Under the pieces are notes generated by a model. That model did not search any database, was not told the DNA's origin, and saw only the letters and a program-made list of their open reading frames with translations. Of a DNA stretch of 64,000 nucleotides, positions 38,601-45,375 are shown piece by piece. The stretch spans positions 1 to 64,000 of the forward strand of contig CANDNO010000004.1 in the NCBI GenBank assembly GCA_947386115.1, in the 5' to 3' direction. The DNA comes from an uncultured Muribaculaceae bacterium. Lineage in GTDB: Bacteria; Bacteroidota; Bacteroidia; Bacteroidales; Muribaculaceae. Positions within the stretch are counted from its first letter, which is position 1. Every line of letters starts with the position of its first letter. Position numbers and translations under genes: made by a program.

Positions 38601-39059
38601 CTGTCATTTGCTTTCCAAGGTGTTTATGGTAATGAGATTCTTAACCTCAACCGTCGTTATCTCGACAACATGGAGGGCAATACCAACGGAACCGTCAGCG
38701 CCCTTGACCGTTGGGTATCTCCTACCAATCCCGGAAACGGTTATACCAACCGTGCCAATCGTAAACAGACCGGTAACAATAGTCGCACATCGACATGGCA
38801 CGTCGAGGATGGTTCGTACCTTCGTCTTCAAAACCTAACCATAGGTTACACTCTCCCGGCACAGTGGCTCAAGCGTTTTCACATTGAAAAATGCCGTATA
38901 TATTTCTCGGGTAATAACCTCGTAACATGGACTGACTACTCGGGATATAACCCCGAGGTAAGCCTACGTTCGTCTAATGCCCTCACCCCCGGTGAGGACT
39001 ACGGAACCTACCCATTGGCACGTACATTCATGATCGGTCTTAATATCACAACTTTCTAA
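35640..39059 (+). CDS. SusC/RagA-type TonB-linked outer membrane transporter with STN domain
   Basis: Outer membrane barrel of 1139 residues that imports a substrate captured by its SusD partner, driven by TonB. After the signal peptide (to about 24, ending SARAQA) comes an STN domain (about 28-100, VDIDLTNSSLQTLFETIEKQTPYVFSY), which contacts FecR and makes this a signalling transporter. A carboxypeptidase-regulatory-like domain (about 112-185) and the TonB box/plug (EVVVVGYGVQKKRDV, GRGSNGVIIITTKKG-like) follow, then the 22-strand barrel to the C-terminus. The first 600 bases are markedly more GC-rich than the rest, with the shift at the plug start. susD begins 12 bases after its stop. Confidence 0.97.
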   Translation: MSSKIFKSLFLCLCFMMFCGSARAQATPTVDIDLTNSSLQTLFETIEKQTPYVFSYRDDVLDTSKTVSIKCTGMSVDKVLDQALAGTDITYQIVSDKSIVIKPREKSSDGNAPKITVTGTVYDNTDEPIIGGTVLVKGTSNGVATDFDGNFTLNNVPEDAEIVFSYIGFNTMSIKASDTAALAHVVMTENSQILDEVVVVGYGVQKKRDVSTAISQIKASDIADLPSSDFRQSMAGKMPGVTVMQTSGDPEGNNMMVRVRGVSSATAGNDPLYIVDGVPMENGLGNINPNDIESLEVLKDASAAAIYGSRGSNGVIIITTKKGTTERASVSYDGWVAWDKVSKKIDLMNAYQYAQYSAEAHTNAYLDLHPGGTEPNGSRPESYSNYPVELEPYLQGVAGLTDTDWQDEIFRTGISTNHNLSISGKAGDTNYFVSANYLKKEGVIINSDYKKYSFRANVDGKYQRLSYGVNMSPSYSESDRVNASGSYGSSGVVQSALTSSPIWPVYNADGSFNWQGNGYWRIGNDYQHNEILNPVALATLNKDKVTRFNFTGRVYVGFDFGRGFKFQTSLGGNYYGANNETYRPSTLPLLGKDNYDKPSNPVAEASTGSYYNWLVENQLTWNRDFGNHSINAVVVQSAQKETYKGVWVKATDYPNDYIQTITGGTVADGTSKTTQWSLASYLARVQYSYDGIYMLSAAIRADGSSRFGKNNRWGYFPSASAAWRFTGEDFFRDIQSMRWLEDGKIRFSYGETGNFNIGNYEHLSTMGIEDYILGPGNGSLVSGYKPTSVDNPDLTWEKTRMINVGLDLRAFNGFLTFTGEYYDADTHDMLQKVLVPRATGYGTTLMNIGRVNNHGVELSLGSRHTFANQFTYSFNATWAKNWNEVKELGQNNAPIISSGSVAHAYYITEVGKPIGSYYLMVQDGVFKNEEELKSYPHFDNTRPGDFKFVDVNGDGVIDVNTDRTVVGNYMPDFTYGFNGQLMWKGIDLSFAFQGVYGNEILNLNRRYLDNMEGNTNGTVSALDRWVSPTNPGNGYTNRANRKQTGNNSRTSTWHVEDGSYLRLQNLTIGYTLPAQWLKRFHIEKCRIYFSGNNLVTWTDYSGYNPEVSLRSSNALTPGEDYGTYPLARTFMIGLNITTF

Positions 39060-39071
39060 CGAATCAACATA

Positions 39072-40484
39072 ATGACTGCATATATAAAGAAAGCTTTCAA
39101 GCTTATAGCCTGCCTGGCTTTAATTTCTGCCGTTACGTCGTGCTCGGACAGTTTCTTCGATCTCGAGCCCGATGATGAGGTAATAGGCGACAAGGTCTAC
39201 AAGACCGAGAATGATTTCGAACTGGCTGTCAACGCCTGCTACTCGAAACTCCAGACACAAATGAACTTCTATATCGAGATGTGTGAGTATCGCAGCGATA
39301 ACCTTACACTAAAGGCTCCGACAGCCGGTACTCAGGATCGTTTCGACATAGACCAGTTCAAGGAAACGTCGGCAAATACTATTCTTGACGACTTGTGGGA
39401 AAACTTCGGCAACGGAATATATCGCTGCAATAAAATTCTCGATAAAATCGATGATGCCGACTTTAATCCTGTTAAAAAACAGCAGTTCAAGGGTGAGGCT
39501 TTGTTTGTACGAGCACTCACGGCTTTCAATATGTACCGTGCCTGGGGTACGGTACCCGTAGCTCGACGTGTACTTACTGTCAACGAGGCTCTGCAACTTG
39601 GCCGTCCTACTGAAGAAGATATGTACACCTATCTTGCGGGCGACCTTGAGCAGATAATCGAAGAGAATATGCTTCCCGACTCATATACCGGCAATGATAT
39701 AGGCCGCGCTACCTCGGGTGCAGCAAAGGCGCTTCTTGCCAAGGTATATTTAACCTTTAAGCGTCCCCAACAGGCCGCTGCCCTACTGCAGGGTATGATG
39801 GGAACATACGAGTTACTGCCCGATATCGCCGATGTCTTTGATGTCAACAACAAGATGAACCGCGAAGTAATCTTTGCCGTGCGCTACAACAAGAATGTTG
39901 TTGGCGAGGGACACGGAGCATGGTATTCGCTTACCAATGCCACCGACGACAACAACCGCACTAAGGCCCTTATCAATCTCTATAACGGAACAGATGATAC
40001 CCGCGCAGCAATGCTCGACTATATTGCTGTACCGGGAGTCAACACTTACCTCATGCGTAAGTTCTATGACACCCGCGACGAGTCGACCAAACAGTATGGT
40101 GCCGATAATATCCTGTTACGCTATGCCGACGTTGTCTTAATGTATGCCGAGGCTCTCAACGAAGTGGCATATTCAGCATCGGCCGACTCTGAGGCTCTGA
40201 AAGCTCTAAACTTGGTACACACCCGCGCCGGACTTACCCCCATTGATATTTCCGATGTGCCATCTCAAGATGAATTCCGCAAGGCTGTAATGCTTGAGCG
40301 CCAAAAGGAATTCCCCTACGAGGGTCACCGTTGGTTTGATAGCGTACGACTTGGCGGTGCCAAGGAGGCTGCCGCTGCCGACGGTAAGAGCATTCAGGAA
40401 TATCAGTACCTGTATCCTATACCTTCATCAGAGATTGAACGTATCAACAACACCGACCTGCTGTGGCAGAATCCCGGTTATTAA
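39072..40484 (+). CDS. SusD/RagB-type surface lipoprotein
   Basis: Substrate-binding lid of the SusC channel, exposed on the cell surface. The 470 residues start with a lipoprotein signal, Cys24 in VTSCSDSFF. The N-terminal DLEPDDEVIGDKVYKTENDFELAVNACYS and the C-terminal RWFDSVRLG and YLYPIPSSEI...WQNPGY are hallmarks of the family; helical TPR-like core between. It is somewhat shorter than the common 500-600 residues. Second gene of the operon; the substrate cannot be read from the sequence, but the downstream genes point to a phosphodiester. Confidence 0.96.
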   Translation: MTAYIKKAFKLIACLALISAVTSCSDSFFDLEPDDEVIGDKVYKTENDFELAVNACYSKLQTQMNFYIEMCEYRSDNLTLKAPTAGTQDRFDIDQFKETSANTILDDLWENFGNGIYRCNKILDKIDDADFNPVKKQQFKGEALFVRALTAFNMYRAWGTVPVARRVLTVNEALQLGRPTEEDMYTYLAGDLEQIIEENMLPDSYTGNDIGRATSGAAKALLAKVYLTFKRPQQAAALLQGMMGTYELLPDIADVFDVNNKMNREVIFAVRYNKNVVGEGHGAWYSLTNATDDNNRTKALINLYNGTDDTRAAMLDYIAVPGVNTYLMRKFYDTRDESTKQYGADNILLRYADVVLMYAEALNEVAYSASADSEALKALNLVHTRAGLTPIDISDVPSQDEFRKAVMLERQKEFPYEGHRWFDSVRLGGAKEAAAADGKSIQEYQYLYPIPSSEIERINNTDLLWQNPGY

Positions 40485-40495
40485 TTTTCTTAATT

Positions 40496-42457
40496 ATGAA
40501 CAATATGAAATTTAATATAGCAGGCTTAGGCCTACTGATGGGTGCGGCTCTCGCCTTTACCGCTTGTGAAGACGAGAACAATTTCTCGGCACCTCTTACC
40601 CGATACGAAGTCGATGAAGTGACAGCGATATCGGGAGACGAGACAGTAACATTGCAATGGGTGCCTCAGGCAGGTAAACCTACTTCCGAGTCTTATCTCG
40701 TGTCGTGGATTGCCAGCAGTGCCGAGGGAGGTTCGAGCAATACAGAGGTCGAAGGCACCACAACCGCTTATGTAGTAGAAAATCTTGTTAACGATATTGC
40801 TTATACATTCTCGGTGCAAGCACGTTACCCCGATGGTCTCGCCCGAAAAATCAATGCAACGGCTACGCCCAAAACGACTCGTATACCCGTAAGCGAGTTC
40901 AAAGCCACTGCCGGTGATAAGTGTGTGTTCCTGTCATGGACCGAGCCGGAGACTACACTCTCCCACTCGTATGAGATCGTTGTATCGGCCGATGGAACCT
41001 CGGTAAAGACAATTGATGTAGCTTCGGGAAGCAAGTCGACTCTCGTATCTGAGCTTTCTAATGATACTGAGTACACATTCGACATAACTGCTGTATATGG
41101 ACACGGTCGTTCTGTAACCCTTAAGTCATCGGCAATTCCCGGTCACATTACTCCTATTTCATGCATGCCTGAGGTTCCACATGTCTACGAACTCAGTAAA
41201 CTTGAGTACAATCCTGCTTACTTCATTCAGGGTACTGTATCATCGGTACAGTGGAGCGTTGACGGTGTTGTAGTTTCGACCAACGAAATTCTTGTTTACA
41301 CATTCAACCATGCTGGCAAGAACACTGTAACCATTGAAGTGACATTCACTGACGGCACTAAGGCAAGCGGCAGCGTCGACATTGAGGTCGAAAACTTCGC
41401 TTGGACCGAATTTGCCAACGCAGGTTACCAGAAAGCATCAAACTTTGCTTTCTCGGCCGACGGACAGACACTTTACAGCATCGCACAGTCAGATAAAAAA
41501 CTACTGGCTATCAATGCCATTACAGGTCAGACCAAGTGGCAGGTAACACTTCCCGCTGCAACATATGGTGCCGGCATAGCTGTAGGGCCTGATGGAAAGA
41601 TCTATCTCGGAACAGAAGATAAAGCCGGAACACTCTATGCCTACACCGAAAATGGCACCGTGCGCTGGAAAGCCGAAATGGGAGCTGCAGTGAAAGCTGC
41701 GCCCGCTGTGACATCAGATGGAACTGTTTTTGCCCTGTGTGACGGAGCGAAGCTCATAGCCTATAATTCCGAGAATGGCTCGTCGCGTTGGAGCGCTCAA
41801 CTCTCGGGTAATGCCGGAGGTGTAGCAGTAGATGCTGACGGAAATGTTTATGCCGGTACATCGGTAGGTGTTTGGGCCTACTCGTCGACAGGCAGCAAAC
41901 TATGGGAATCAGAGTCACTTACTGTGACAGAACGTGGTGGCTCTCTCGCTATCAATACAAAAGATCGTATTATATATGCTGTTCTCAAGGGTAAGGCAGG
42001 CGTTGCTGCCATTGATATGGCTAACGGAACAACGAAATGGAAAGTTTCATCAGATTACAATGACTGTTACCATCCTGTAGTTGATGCCAACGGTAATGTT
42101 TACTTTAACGAGAAGAACGGAGGTCTATATTGTGTTACTCCTTCAGGAACACTCAAGTGGAAGTATACCGAAAATCTTGGATATACCTACTCCGGATTTG
42201 CTCTCGGTGAAAATGGACACGCCTACATAACCCAATATGCAAGTCCGTTTGCAATTCTTGATTTTGATACAAACGGTAATGCAACGATCATGTCAAATAC
42301 CACCCAGACTATGTCGCCCGTTACCATAGGACCCGATGGTCGTTTGTATTTTGGCCGTAACGGCACAATTGCAACTTACAACATTGGTATTCAGCCTGCC
42401 AAGACCGGCTGGCCCTGCCGTGGCGGTAACTTACAAGGAACTAATTCGCTTAAATAA
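40496..42457 (+). CDS. Lipoprotein with fibronectin type III and PQQ-like beta-propeller domains
   Basis: Third gene of the SusCD operon, in the place where SusE/SusF-like binding proteins usually lie. The 653 residues start at ATG 40496 (MNNMKF); the earlier in-frame codon at 40463 would overlap susD and gives no signal peptide. Lipobox AFTAC with Cys24. Two Fn3-like repeats (about 35-125 and 130-215, VTLQWVPQAGKPTSESYLVSW, VFLSWTEPETTLSHSYEIV), a PKD/Ig-like segment to about 305, then a beta-propeller to the end with repeated units such as IYLGTEDKAGTLYAYTENGT and VYAGTSVGVWAYSSTGSKLW. No catalytic residues are evident. It is likely a surface binding or docking protein. Confidence 0.85.
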   Translation: MNNMKFNIAGLGLLMGAALAFTACEDENNFSAPLTRYEVDEVTAISGDETVTLQWVPQAGKPTSESYLVSWIASSAEGGSSNTEVEGTTTAYVVENLVNDIAYTFSVQARYPDGLARKINATATPKTTRIPVSEFKATAGDKCVFLSWTEPETTLSHSYEIVVSADGTSVKTIDVASGSKSTLVSELSNDTEYTFDITAVYGHGRSVTLKSSAIPGHITPISCMPEVPHVYELSKLEYNPAYFIQGTVSSVQWSVDGVVVSTNEILVYTFNHAGKNTVTIEVTFTDGTKASGSVDIEVENFAWTEFANAGYQKASNFAFSADGQTLYSIAQSDKKLLAINAITGQTKWQVTLPAATYGAGIAVGPDGKIYLGTEDKAGTLYAYTENGTVRWKAEMGAAVKAAPAVTSDGTVFALCDGAKLIAYNSENGSSRWSAQLSGNAGGVAVDADGNVYAGTSVGVWAYSSTGSKLWESESLTVTERGGSLAINTKDRIIYAVLKGKAGVAAIDMANGTTKWKVSSDYNDCYHPVVDANGNVYFNEKNGGLYCVTPSGTLKWKYTENLGYTYSGFALGENGHAYITQYASPFAILDFDTNGNATIMSNTTQTMSPVTIGPDGRLYFGRNGTIATYNIGIQPAKTGWPCRGGNLQGTNSLK

Positions 42458-43519
42458 ATGAGAATTATACAATTCATTAATAACACTCCGGGCAAAGCCC
42501 GGGGTGTTTTCTCAACTGTTTTTCTTACGGTTTGCCTGATACTGTGTGCTTGTGGCAGCGATAATGAGCCGGAACTGCCTACTCCCCCCAATCCCGGCAC
42601 AGAGGCTTCAAATGCCGGCAAGGTAATGAAATCAGTGTGGAATACATCTTGTATGTTAGCCGATAAGGATAGCCGCACGGATGCTTACAGCACTATTCAG
42701 GGATGGGCCGATCAATGTCCTGCCGAACTTGTGTTCATGAAATATCTCGAGGCCGAGGCTACGACAGCCGGTGCCCTTGTTAAGACTTATCCTGCGCTGG
42801 AGTGTTACGACCTTGCTTTCGATAGGGTACTTTCAGCGTTAAAAGAGGGACTACCTGCAGGCTCTAAGCCCCGCCTATGGTCTCTGTTCAACATGGGTAT
42901 CGTCGTGCAGACGACCGACGGCAACTATGCCATTGACATATATCACCGTCGTGGTGCCGAGCTGGCTCAGTATATCGACTTCTATGCCATCACCCATATC
43001 CATGCCGACCACAAGTGGGAGCCACTGGCCCGCGAGATGTCACGGCTCGGTAAGCCTGTATTGACCAACTTTACGATAGCCGGCGTGAACAACATTCAAT
43101 ATATGTCGACCGACGCTAAGGACTATACGATAGGCAAGTTCAAGATACACTCGTTCATAACCCATCATAACAGCTCGCCTGTCACCACGCTTGCCATCAC
43201 AGCGTACTACGTAGATGGAGGCAATGTCAAGGTCCTACACTCGGGCGACAGCAATTTTATTGCCGACGAGTTCGAGTCGATGAGAGGTAAGGAGGTCGAC
43301 TTCTATGTTTTCAGATATGCGGTCAACTCTCTTACAGAGAACAATGTGCTTGGCAAGGTTGTGACACCTAAGGTCGCTGTTTTAAGTCATATTCTGGAAC
43401 TCGGACACAAGGATGAAGCCAGCAGCCGATGGAGCCTGCAAAGCGGGTTAAGCCGAGCCGCACGTCTTGATTGCGACAAGGTGGCAATGCCTTTCTGGGG
43501 CGACTCATTGACTCTTTAA
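42458..43519 (+). CDS. MBL-fold lipoprotein, possible phosphodiesterase
   Basis: Exported metallo-beta-lactamase-fold protein of 353 residues. Cys32 in LILCACGS is a lipobox. Metal ligands are in order His180, His182, Asp184 and His185 (THIHADHKW), then FITHHNSSP, LHSGDSN and LSHILELGH, so the di-metal site looks complete. Function unknown; the neighbours suggest an ester or phosphodiester substrate. The ATG overlaps nothing but follows the previous stop directly (TAAATG). The first codons (residues about 9-18) are encoded by a terminator-like hairpin (42482-42510), and no later start with a signal peptide exists. This is the first of four genes that form the enzymatic part of the locus. Confidence 0.75.
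   Translation: MRIIQFINNTPGKARGVFSTVFLTVCLILCACGSDNEPELPTPPNPGTEASNAGKVMKSVWNTSCMLADKDSRTDAYSTIQGWADQCPAELVFMKYLEAEATTAGALVKTYPALECYDLAFDRVLSALKEGLPAGSKPRLWSLFNMGIVVQTTDGNYAIDIYHRRGAELAQYIDFYAITHIHADHKWEPLAREMSRLGKPVLTNFTIAGVNNIQYMSTDAKDYTIGKFKIHSFITHHNSSPVTTLAITAYYVDGGNVKVLHSGDSNFIADEFESMRGKEVDFYVFRYAVNSLTENNVLGKVVTPKVAVLSHILELGHKDEASSRWSLQSGLSRAARLDCDKVAMPFWGDSLTL
42482..42510 (+). terminator. Terminator-like hairpin inside the MBL gene 5' end
   Basis: AACACTCCGGGC (42482-42493) pairs with GCCCGGGGTGTT (42497-42508): 12 pairs with one G-U, loop AAA, followed by four Ts (the last two of the stem plus two more) and a further T-rich stretch. It has the shape of an intrinsic terminator with a short T-run and is 25 bases into the reading frame. 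It may act as an attenuator between the SusCD part and the enzymes, and as a translated sequence it can be melted by ribosomes. Confidence 0.6.
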
Positions 43520-43532
43520 ATAAATAATACCG

Positions 43533-44438
43533 ATGTTTAGGCTGTTTTTGTTAGGGTGCGTATTGGCGTTTTCACTTGGTGTGCAGGCGACCGGACTGTC
43601 GCGTGCTGTAGAGCTGCGGGACCGTTTACTCGCTGGTGACACTACAGGTGTGATGGTCGTAGCCCATCGAGGTGACTGGCGCTATGCTCCCGAGAACTCG
43701 ATTGCAGCCATCAGGCATTCAATCGACATAGGCGTCGATATCGTAGAGCTCGACTTGCAGATGTCAAAGGACTCGGTACTCTTCGTCTTTCACGATTCCC
43801 GTCTGGAGCGAACTACGACAGGCAAAGGCCGTATTGGCGACTGGACTGCCGACTCACTTAAAACGCTCAAGCTCAAAAACGGTGCCGGCATACGCACGAT
43901 GCACTCGCTCCCGACTCTCGAGGAGGCGATGCTCACCGCCAAGGGACACGTGCTGGTAAATCTCGACAAGGCCGACCGCTACTTTGACCTGTTGATGCCG
44001 GTGCTTGAGAAGACCGGGACAGCATTCCAGGTAATAATGAAAGGTCCGCGACCGGCTGCCGAGGTCGACAGCCTCTATGGCACTTATCTTGACAAGGTGA
44101 TTTATATGCCTAAGGTTAAGTTTGGCAAGCCTGATGCCAGTTCGTTGCTGGATGATCACTTGATGCGTCTCGCTCCTCCTGTGTTCGAACTGTCATATGC
44201 CGACGAGAACAGTATCGACGAAGCGATCGAAGCCAGGAATATGCTGTCGGGCAAGGCGTTGATATGGTACAATACACTGTGGAATACTCAGTGTGGCGGT
44301 CATGATGATGACCGTGCCTTGACCGATCCCGACGGTGCTTACGGATTCCTTATCGACACACTCGGAGCCCGTATAATACAGACCGATCGAGCAGAACTGC
44401 TACTCGACTACCTGAGGTCTCGTTCTCTTCACAAATGA
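43533..44438 (+). CDS. Exported glycerophosphodiester phosphodiesterase, copy 1
   Basis: Hydrolyses glycerophosphodiesters to glycerol-3-phosphate and an alcohol. The 301-residue protein has a classic signal peptide (about 1-19), so it acts in the periplasm or at the surface. GDPD catalytic residues are intact: His45-Arg46 (VAHRGDW), Glu54, Glu72 and Asp74 (VELDLQ) and His87 (FVFHDS). It is 77% identical (233/301, hand alignment) to the next gene. It starts 13 bases after the MBL gene. The specific headgroup (choline, ethanolamine, inositol, glycerol) cannot be predicted. Confidence 0.95.
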   Translation: MFRLFLLGCVLAFSLGVQATGLSRAVELRDRLLAGDTTGVMVVAHRGDWRYAPENSIAAIRHSIDIGVDIVELDLQMSKDSVLFVFHDSRLERTTTGKGRIGDWTADSLKTLKLKNGAGIRTMHSLPTLEEAMLTAKGHVLVNLDKADRYFDLLMPVLEKTGTAFQVIMKGPRPAAEVDSLYGTYLDKVIYMPKVKFGKPDASSLLDDHLMRLAPPVFELSYADENSIDEAIEARNMLSGKALIWYNTLWNTQCGGHDDDRALTDPDGAYGFLIDTLGARIIQTDRAELLLDYLRSRSLHK

Positions 44439-44460
44439 AACATTTTTAAACTTAATACAC

Positions 44461-45366
44461 ATGATACGAAAACTATTACTGGGCGGTGTATTGTTGGCCG
44501 CACTTGGTTTGCACGCCGAAGAATTATCCCGCGCTCAAATACTGCGTGACAGGATATTGTCGGGCGATACTACTGAGGTACTTGTTGTCGCTCATCGCGG
44601 TGACTGGCGTTATGCCCCCGAAAACTCGATCGCAGCTATCGAACACTCGATTGCCGTTGGTGTCGATGTTGTTGAACTCGACTTGCAGATGTCAAAGGAT
44701 TCGGTGCTTTTCGTTATCCATGACTCAATGCTTGACCGTACTACAACAGGCAAAGGGCGCATAAGCGAATGGACGGCCGACTCTCTGAAAAATCTCAAAC
44801 TCAAAAACGGTGCCGGCATACGTACAATGCACTCGCTCCCGACTCTCGAAGAGGCTATGCTCGTCGCCAAAGGCCGAGTGCTGGTAAACCTCGACAAGGC
44901 CGACCGCTATTTTGACCAATTGATGCCCGTTCTCGAGAAGACCGGAACCACATCTCAGGTTATAATGAAAGGAGCCAAACCGGCCGCTACGGTCGACAGT
45001 CTTTACGGAACATACCTTGACAAGGTAATTTACATGCCTGTTGTAAATCTTGACAAACCCGGGGCTCGCTCGCTCATGGAAGGCTATTATAATAACCTTA
45101 AGCCTGCTGCCTATGAACTTGTTTATGCCAGCGATAAGGCCGTCGACTACCCTATCGAGGTAAAAAAGATGCTTGAAGGGAAGGCTCTGATTTGGTATAA
45201 TACGCTATGGGACACCCTGTGTGGCGGTCACGACGACGACCGTGCCCTGACAGACCCCGACGGTGCATTCGGGTTCCTTATTGACACCCTCGGTGCCCGT
45301 ATAATCCAGACCGACCGTGCTGAGCTACTGCTCAACTATCTGCGTTCACGTTCACTACATAAATAA
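44461..45366 (+). CDS. Exported glycerophosphodiester phosphodiesterase, copy 2
   Basis: Paralogue of the preceding gene, the same 301 residues, signal peptide and full set of GDPD residues (His45, Arg46, Glu72, Asp74, His87). The two differ most at residues 1-40 and 201-250, while 101-200 are 85% identical; the variable part near 201-250 probably shapes the substrate pocket and could give two headgroup preferences. Separated from copy 1 by 22 bases and from the transporter gene by 9. Confidence 0.95.
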   Translation: MIRKLLLGGVLLAALGLHAEELSRAQILRDRILSGDTTEVLVVAHRGDWRYAPENSIAAIEHSIAVGVDVVELDLQMSKDSVLFVIHDSMLDRTTTGKGRISEWTADSLKNLKLKNGAGIRTMHSLPTLEEAMLVAKGRVLVNLDKADRYFDQLMPVLEKTGTTSQVIMKGAKPAATVDSLYGTYLDKVIYMPVVNLDKPGARSLMEGYYNNLKPAAYELVYASDKAVDYPIEVKKMLEGKALIWYNTLWDTLCGGHDDDRALTDPDGAFGFLIDTLGARIIQTDRAELLLNYLRSRSLHK

Positions 45367-45375
45367 AATAGATTT

